A DNA stretch of 58,779 nt from Paenibacillus sp. MSJ-34 (GTDB lineage Bacteria; Bacillota; Bacilli; Paenibacillales; Paenibacillaceae), in the NCBI RefSeq assembly GCF_018918005.1, contig NZ_JAHLPR010000046.1, positions 1 through 58,779 on the forward strand. Reading direction: 5' to 3'. A program made the position numbers and the translations under genes. Shown here in pieces: positions 54,670-58,779 of the stretch. The notes beneath the pieces were generated by a model that made no database searches, was not told the origin of the DNA, and saw nothing but the letters and a program-made list of their open reading frames with translations. Each line of letters starts with the position of its first letter. Positions within the stretch are counted from its first letter, which is position 1.

Positions 54670-56415
54670 TTACGAATCCCCCAATATCATTTGATCGATG
54701 GTCGAACCTTGCGTAACCATCGGGTAGACGTTCTCCTCTTTGCGTACGACGAATTCCACCACGACCGGACCCGGCGTTTCGATCGCTTCGCGCCATGCGC
54801 TGAGCGCTTCTTCCTTGTTCGTCGCGCGCAATCCTTTCACACCGTAGGCTTCGGCCAGCTTGACGAAATTCGGGCTGCCGGCCAAGTCGATATGGCTGTA
54901 GCGATTGTCGTAAATGATTTCCTGCCATTGCCGAACCATGCCCAGCACTTGATTGTTGATGATCGCGACTTTGACCGGAATATTGTTAATGGCGCAAATG
55001 GCCAGTTCCTGCGCGCACATCTGCATGCCGCCGTCCCCGTTGATCGAAACGACGAGCCGGTCCGGATGAGCTTGCTGCGCGCCGATCGCCGAAGGGAAGC
55101 CGAATCCCATCGTGCCCAAACCGCCGGAGGTGATCCAGGAGCGCGGTTGGTTGAATTTATAATATTGCGCCGCCCACATTTGATGCTGCCCGACGTCTGT
55201 CGTGACGATCGCGTCGCCTTTGGTCGTCTCGTGGATCATTTCGATGACCCATTGCGGCTTCAATTCCTTGTCGGAATCGACGTATTTGAGCGGCATTTCC
55301 TGTTTCCAACGGGCGATTTGCGCGCGCCAGGCATCCGCTTTGTCCGTTCTCTTGGCGTCTTTATTCAATACTTGCAGCACCGATTTGACGTCGCCCACGA
55401 TCGGAATGTCCGTCTTGACGTTTTTGCCGATTTCGGCCGGATCGATGTCGATGTGCACGATTTTCGCGTTCGGCGCGAAGCCTTCCAGCTTCATCGTTAC
55501 CCGGTCGTCGAAGCGGGCCCCGATATTGATCAGCAAATCGGCTTGCTGGATGGCAAAGTTCGCCGTGTACGTGCCGTGCATGCCCGGCATGCCCATCCAT
55601 AGCTCGTGCCCGCTCGGGAATCCTCCCAATCCGAGCAGCGTCGTCGTGACCGGAATTTGCGTTTTCGTAATAAACTCGTACAGCTCATCGTGTCCGCCGG
55701 AATAAACGACTCCGCCGCCGGCCAGCACGATCGGCCGTTCCGCCTCTTCGATCGCCTTGATCATCTTGTCGGTTTGCAGCTTGTTCGGCTGAACCGTCGG
55801 GTTGTACCCGCGAATGTTCACTTCCGTGACCGGTTTGAACAGCGTCGTCTGCGCCGAAACGTCCTTCGGAATGTCGATTAATACCGGACCTTTGCGGCCG
55901 GTCGATGCGATGTGGAACGCTTCGTGAATGACGCGCGGCAAATCTTCGACATTGCGAACCAAGTAGCTGTGCTTCGTAATCGGCATCGTAATGCCGGTAA
56001 TATCCGCTTCCTGGAACGCATCCGTGCCGATCGCCGTCGTCGCGACGTTCCCGGTAATGACGACCAGCGGCACCGAATCCATATATGCCGTTGCGATTCC
56101 CGTTACCAAATTCGTCGCGCCCGGACCGCTCGTCGCAATGCAGACGCCGACTTTGCCGCTGGCCCGCGCATAACCGTCCGCCGCATGAATGGCGCCTTGT
56201 TCATGGCGTGTCAAAATGTGGTTGAAATCCGTAAAGCCGTGCATCGCATCGTAAATATACAATACTGCCCCGCCGGGATAACCGAACACACATTCGACAC
56301 CTTCCAACAGCAGACTGCGAAGCAAAATTTCCGAACCTGTGATGACTTCCGGCTTCATCCATTTTTCACGTAATTGTTCTTTTGACCGCATTGTTGTTGC
56401 TTGATGTGCGTTCAT
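54670..56415 (-). CDS. ilvB: Acetolactate synthase large (catalytic) subunit
   Basis: 581 aa. A ThDP- and FAD-dependent enzyme that condenses pyruvate into acetolactate. The active-site Glu lies in [15 protein letters not shown] and [20 protein letters not shown]. The ThDP/Mg motif is [20 protein letters not shown], ending in NNQVLGM. Start ATG 56415 with GAGGAGG upstream. First gene of ilvBHC, behind a T-box leader. Confidence 0.97.
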   Translation of the reverse strand: MNAHQATTMRSKEQLREKWMKPEVITGSEILLRSLLLEGVECVFGYPGGAVLYIYDAMHGFTDFNHILTRHEQGAIHAADGYARASGKVGVCIATSGPGATNLVTGIATAYMDSVPLVVITGNVATTAIGTDAFQEADITGITMPITKHSYLVRNVEDLPRVIHEAFHIASTGRKGPVLIDIPKDVSAQTTLFKPVTEVNIRGYNPTVQPNKLQTDKMIKAIEEAERPIVLAGGGVVYSGGHDELYEFITKTQIPVTTTLLGLGGFPSGHELWMGMPGMHGTYTANFAIQQADLLINIGARFDDRVTMKLEGFAPNAKIVHIDIDPAEIGKNVKTDIPIVGDVKSVLQVLNKDAKRTDKADAWRAQIARWKQEMPLKYVDSDKELKPQWVIEMIHETTKGDAIVTTDVGQHQMWAAQYYKFNQPRSWITSGGLGTMGFGFPSAIGAQQAHPDRLVVSINGDGGMQMCAQELAICAINNIPVKVAIINNQVLGMVRQWQEIIYDNRYSHIDLAGSPNFVKLAEAYGVKGLRATNKEEALSAWREAIETPGPVVVEFVVRKEENVYPMVTQGSTIDQMILGDS

Positions 56416-56458
56416 TGGCTTTCCTCCTCAAAGTTTTTGAACTTCCTGTAAAATAAAA

Positions 56459-56777
56459 AAACCTTTCGTCCTCGCACATAGACTGTGCCGAGGGACGAAA
56501 GGTTGTCGCTTCCGTGGTACCACCCAAATTTGCCGACCACTTCGCAATGGCCGACCTTGCCGAGTACGATTCGCATCATACCCTGACGTGTAACGTACGC
56601 CCGACGATTTCCCCTAATAGATCATGCTAGCCTGATTTTTCAGGGAAACAGCTCCGAGGTGAGCTCGCCTATAAGGGATTAAGGTGGCGGTTGCAGCTAA
56701 TCCGCACACTCTCTGAGCATAAGGGCCCTTATCGCTTCGTCCTCTTCATTGCCGATTGCAGTATGTTTCAAATGTTA
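56459..56777 (-). promoter_or_regulatory. T-box riboswitch of the ilvBHC operon (probable Leu)
   Basis: Reading the minus strand: a stem I region with AGAGAGUGUGCGG (about 56720-56700), a specifier-loop candidate GAGCUCACC with codon CUC (56663-56661), the T-box GGGUGGUACCAC (56525-56514) and a terminator made of AACCTTTCGTCC / GGACGAAAGGTT plus a T-run (56504-56453). Uncharged tRNA-Leu would stabilise the antiterminator and switch on ilvBHC. The CUC assignment is by position and should be confirmed by folding. Confidence 0.9.
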
Positions 56778-56783
56778 AGGAAT

Positions 56784-56812
56784 ATTATATTCCTAGTCCT
56801 ACCATTAGTCAA
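56784..56812 (-). promoter_or_regulatory. Promoter of the T-box/ilvBHC transcript
   Basis: TTGACT (56812-56807), a 17-bp spacer and TATAAT (56789-56784) on the minus strand, upstream of stem I. Confidence 0.85.
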
Positions 56813-56894
56813 TAGCAATCGTAAAAAAGGTTCCGAAGCGCGCGTTCGTGCATAAAATACAATACCCCAGAACCGCACGAACAGGAGGCATAAC

Positions 56895-57362
56895 ATGATT
56901 CGTATACGGAGGCCGCGCCTCGACGACCCCGCCATTATCCGCTTAATTCAACGCGAATTGTTGCCGCTTTCCCATTTTCAATACACAGACGAGCAATTAA
57001 GGAAGGAAATGCCGATGCGCCTGAAAAACGGAATCACCTATGTTGCCGCAGACGAGGAGAACGGCGAACCGTTCGGTTTCGTTCATTTTATGGTTCACGG
57101 CGCGCTGTTGTACGTAGATATGCTCGCAATCGACAGTTCCTACCGCGGCAAAGGCTACGGCACAAAGTTAATGGCCCGCTGCGAATCCGCCGCCAAAAAG
57201 CGCGGATGCGAGCGGGCCAAGCTGTTAGTCGACATTCGCAATACGTATGCGCTGCATTTCTATGAACGGCTAGGATACCGAACGGTTCGCTATATGCCGG
57301 AAACCTATTGTTTCGAAATGAATAAATCGTTGTCAACCCCGGATTACCATATGAACGGATAG
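56895..57362 (+). CDS. GNAT family N-acetyltransferase
   Basis: 155 aa. The acetyl-CoA motif is MLAIDSSYRGKGYGTKLMAR (near residues 76-95), and YALHFYERLGYRTVRYM closes the fold. It is related to RimI-like small-molecule or protein acetyltransferases; the substrate is unknown. ATG follows a GAACAGGAGG site. Its 3' end overlaps the convergent small gene by 19 bp. Confidence 0.88.
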   Translation: MIRIRRPRLDDPAIIRLIQRELLPLSHFQYTDEQLRKEMPMRLKNGITYVAADEENGEPFGFVHFMVHGALLYVDMLAIDSSYRGKGYGTKLMARCESAAKKRGCERAKLLVDIRNTYALHFYERLGYRTVRYMPETYCFEMNKSLSTPDYHMNG

Positions 57363-57610
57363 CCGCCGTAATATCCTCCATAAGGATAGCCGTATCCGTA
57401 CGGACCGGTGCCGATCGCCAATAAATCGAATAATACGAGCGGAATAATCGCTTTAGTCTGTGCTTTTTTATCTGATTTTTTTTGCAGTATCAGTTGATTG
57501 CCGGATATGCGAACCAATTTGCCCGATACTACCGTACCGTCTTTGCGGACCGCGTAAATCTGTTTGCCCAGCAATTTCTGCGCCTGACTTTTCGTCACGG
57601 AGTTTTTCAT
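57344..57610 (-). CDS. Small hypothetical protein with Gly/Tyr-rich tail
   Basis: 88 aa. The N-terminal part (LLGKQIYAVRKDGTVVSGKL, then VRISGNQLILQ) resembles a small SH3/Sm-like beta fold. The C-terminus is PYGYGYPYGGYYGGYP, a Gly/Tyr-rich stretch like those in spore-coat or surface proteins. ATG has a GAGGGA site. A spore-associated role is a guess; no family is recognised with confidence. Confidence 0.7.
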   Translation of the reverse strand: MKNSVTKSQAQKLLGKQIYAVRKDGTVVSGKLVRISGNQLILQKKSDKKAQTKAIIPLVLFDLLAIGTGPYGYGYPYGGYYGGYPFIW

Positions 57611-57746
57611 GCTTCGTTCCCTCCTTCGATTTGTATTCTCTATAATCTATTCTTTTTTAATAGCAATGCTTGTGTCGTTGTCCAACCGGCGGAAAAAAGA
57701 TATGGGAAGGCTTTCATTTTGAGTAGGAAAATCTGTAAAAATGTGG

Positions 57747-57767
57747 TACAATATCTCTACGTATAAT
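57747..57767 (+). promoter_or_regulatory. Putative promoter region of the small toxin gene
   Basis: Extended -10 TGG-TACAAT (57747-57752) and a second TATAAT (57762-57767) about 80-95 bp upstream of the toxin start; no clear -35 for either. Confidence 0.45.
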
Positions 57768-57843
57768 AGGACGGTTTTGAGGGGGCAAGCGGCTGAACTC
57801 TGCGGCTTCGAAGTACGATTTCTTCGATGGGGGGGATGCCTTA

Positions 57844-57951
57844 ATGAGCACATATGAAGCATTATCCGTCATGTTCCAATTCGGACTGTGGATATTTGCG
57901 TTGTTGACTCTGGTCGTGACGCTGCTTGCTCATTTCGGCAAAAAGAAATAG
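57844..57951 (+). CDS. Small hydrophobic type I toxin (Hol_Tox / TxpA-BsrG-like)
   Basis: 35 aa. It begins MSTYEALSVMFQFGLW, has one transmembrane helix, and ends in a basic tail HFGKKK. This is the pattern of the holin-like toxin family that includes TxpA and BsrG of Bacillus, where overexpressed peptide damages the membrane. It has a strong ribosome site (GGGGGG, eight bases upstream). Convergent signals just downstream (terminator 58034-58053, antisense promoter 58066-58094) fit a type I toxin-antitoxin pair. Confidence 0.8.
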   Translation: MSTYEALSVMFQFGLWIFALLTLVVTLLAHFGKKK

Positions 57952-58059
57952 GCCGCCCTCGTCAGAAGGGTAGCGGCCTACTCTTTAAAGCTGATTCCTT
58001 GAAACCCCGCCTATAGGCGGCTATTATACGCCGGAGCCGGTTGCCGCCGGCTCTTCTTC
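57940..58059 (-). ncRNA. Putative antisense antitoxin RNA
   Basis: Promoter TTGCGG-17 bp-TACGAT (58094-58066) on the minus strand. Transcription would run into the AGGCCGC / GCGGCCT hairpin (57950-57982), which on this strand is followed by ATTTCTTTTTG, a terminator. The approximately 115-nt RNA would overlap the toxin mRNA 3' end, as RatA and SR4 do with txpA and bsrG. Inferred from signals only. Confidence 0.5.
58034..58053 (+). terminator. Terminator of the toxin mRNA
   Basis: GAGCCGG / CCGGCTC, a perfect 7-bp stem followed by TTCTTCATTTCC. Confidence 0.65.
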
Positions 58060-58109
58060 ATTTCCATCGTATCACATAGCGTCCTTGCCCGCAACGCGCA
58101 ATTCGACAC

Positions 58110-58176
58110 AAAAAAACCGTCACCAAGGACATGCCGCCGATCGAGCGTTGCGCTCATCGGGCATTCCAAGTGACGG
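58110..58176 (-). terminator. Terminator of rplT
   Basis: CCGTCAC / GTGACGG outer stem with long internal pairing, including GAGCG / CGCTC, and TTTTTTTGTG on the minus strand. Confidence 0.85.
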
Positions 58177-58218
58177 CTATTCGCGCTTCTACCCGCGCCT
58201 TCGGAAGGCGCAGCGATA

Positions 58219-58578
58219 TTAGGCGTTGATTTTTTCTTTGGCTACGCCGGCCAAAGAATTGAACGCGTTGATGTCGTTTACTGCCAAGTCGGCCAACATT
58301 TTGCGGTTGATATTCACGCCGGCCAGTTTCAAGCCATGCATTAATTTGCTGTAGGACAAACCGTTCATGCGAGCGGCCGCGTTGATGCGCACGATCCACA
58401 ATTTGCGGAAATCGCGTTTTTTGTTGCGGCGATCGCGGTATGCATACAGCAACGATTTGTTGACTTGTTCTTTTGCAGTTTTGAAAATTCTATGTTTGGA
58501 GCCAAAGTAGCCTTTAGCAAGCTTCAAATATTTTTTATGACGACGACGCGTTACAAATCCGCCTTTTACTCTTGCCAT
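58219..58578 (-). CDS. rplT: 50S ribosomal protein L20
   Basis: 119 aa, standard length. [20 protein letters not shown], then [13 protein letters not shown], is the highly basic rRNA-binding N-terminal arm, and [20 protein letters not shown] is the L20 signature. It binds 23S rRNA early in 50S assembly and in many bacteria represses its own mRNA. GGGAGG ribosome site upstream. rpmI (L35), usually just upstream, is not within the 200 bp available. Confidence 0.97.
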   Translation of the reverse strand: MARVKGGFVTRRRHKKYLKLAKGYFGSKHRIFKTAKEQVNKSLLYAYRDRRNKKRDFRKLWIVRINAAARMNGLSYSKLMHGLKLAGVNINRKMLADLAVNDINAFNSLAGVAKEKINA

Positions 58579-58779
58579 TTTGAAGTACCTCCCAATATTT
58601 TTATAAGCTTCTCGGAATTCACATTCCGTTGCAGACTCTAGCTTCCTAGCTAGGGTCTTCTATTGTTTCACCCCCAAACATGGGGTGCGAACAAACATTC
58701 CTCTTGACTTTTCAAAATCACCCCAATAATCGCCGAGAAGGCTTTTTTTATTTCTAATGAATTGGGTGATTTTCATGAA
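58579..58779 (-). promoter_or_regulatory. Structured 5' leader of rplT
   Basis: About 200 bp without a gene. It holds three stem-loops in tandem: 58669-58687 (CACCCC/GGGGTG), 58633-58658 (AGACTCTAGCT with its near-complement) and 58613-58628 (CGGAAT/ATTCCG). Farther out, AAAATCACCC (58714-58723) pairs with GGGTGATTTT (58764-58773). It could be an L20-responsive autoregulatory leader or processed upstream mRNA. Confidence 0.5.

Overview
The window looks like chromosomal DNA of a spore-forming, Gram-positive Paenibacillaceae bacterium (Paenibacillus/Cohnella-like). This is inferred from several things: moderate G+C, strong AGGAGG-type ribosome sites with some TTG starts, LplB/LplC-type sugar permeases, a T-box in front of ilvB, YezD beside a sulfate transporter, a sporulation-kinase-like histidine kinase, and a Hol_Tox-type small toxin. 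It is gene-dense and most genes are on the minus strand. No rRNA, tRNA, prophage, insertion-sequence transposase or CRISPR array was seen.

Layout. 165-6703: two carbohydrate ABC systems around a LacI repressor; four near-identical dyads (TTAAAR-GG-YTTTAA) lie as two pairs in front of the two operons, so the local LacI probably controls both. 6988-9209: a decayed gene tail, an MBL-fold hydrolase with a consensus promoter and tandem operators, and a DRE-TIM aldolase. 9403-12626: a sulfate-uptake operon (Cys-containing leader peptide, binding protein, CysT, CysW, YezD; no ATPase gene). 12818-19332: a RimJ/RimL-type acetyltransferase and a complete Opp/Dpp peptide importer. 20200-31802: a beta-glucan oligosaccharide locus, with an SBP-dependent importer, a 1,2-beta-oligoglucan-phosphorylase-like GH94, a laminaribiose-phosphorylase-like GH94 and an epimerase-like protein, with a divergent LacI regulator. 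The logic is import followed by phosphorolysis to sugar 1-phosphates. 31980-33722: a PAS histidine kinase and a Cys-rich hypothetical protein. 33874-41988: a five-gene, translationally coupled alpha-glucan operon (KTSC-like protein, DUF4912 protein, a GH57 branching enzyme fused to a GT4 synthase, a nucleotidyltransferase fused to a degenerate phosphomannomutase, and GH15), which reads as a non-classical glycogen-type system. 42841-46716: AhpC-type peroxiredoxin, leuB, and a TetR-MFS pair sharing an operator. 47492-52221: a secreted multidomain GH101 endo-alpha-N-acetylgalactosaminidase with C-terminal cohesin, FIVAR and dockerin, split by a frameshift. 53063-56777: ilvBHC under a T-box (probable Leu CUC specifier). 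56895-58578: an acetyltransferase, a small hypothetical protein, a type I toxin with a probable antisense antitoxin, and rplT with a structured leader.

The most unusual signal is in the intergenic DNA. Five elements of about 185 bp (7971-8154, 19932-20113, 42558-42743, 47146-47330, 52704-52891), plus a longer related tract (42065-42400), share one architecture: four boxes of about 20 bp whose centres lie 50-52, 61-64 and 50-52 bp apart. Boxes are alike within an element but mostly differ between elements. Most elements sit just downstream of an intrinsic terminator. I know of no described family with this layout.
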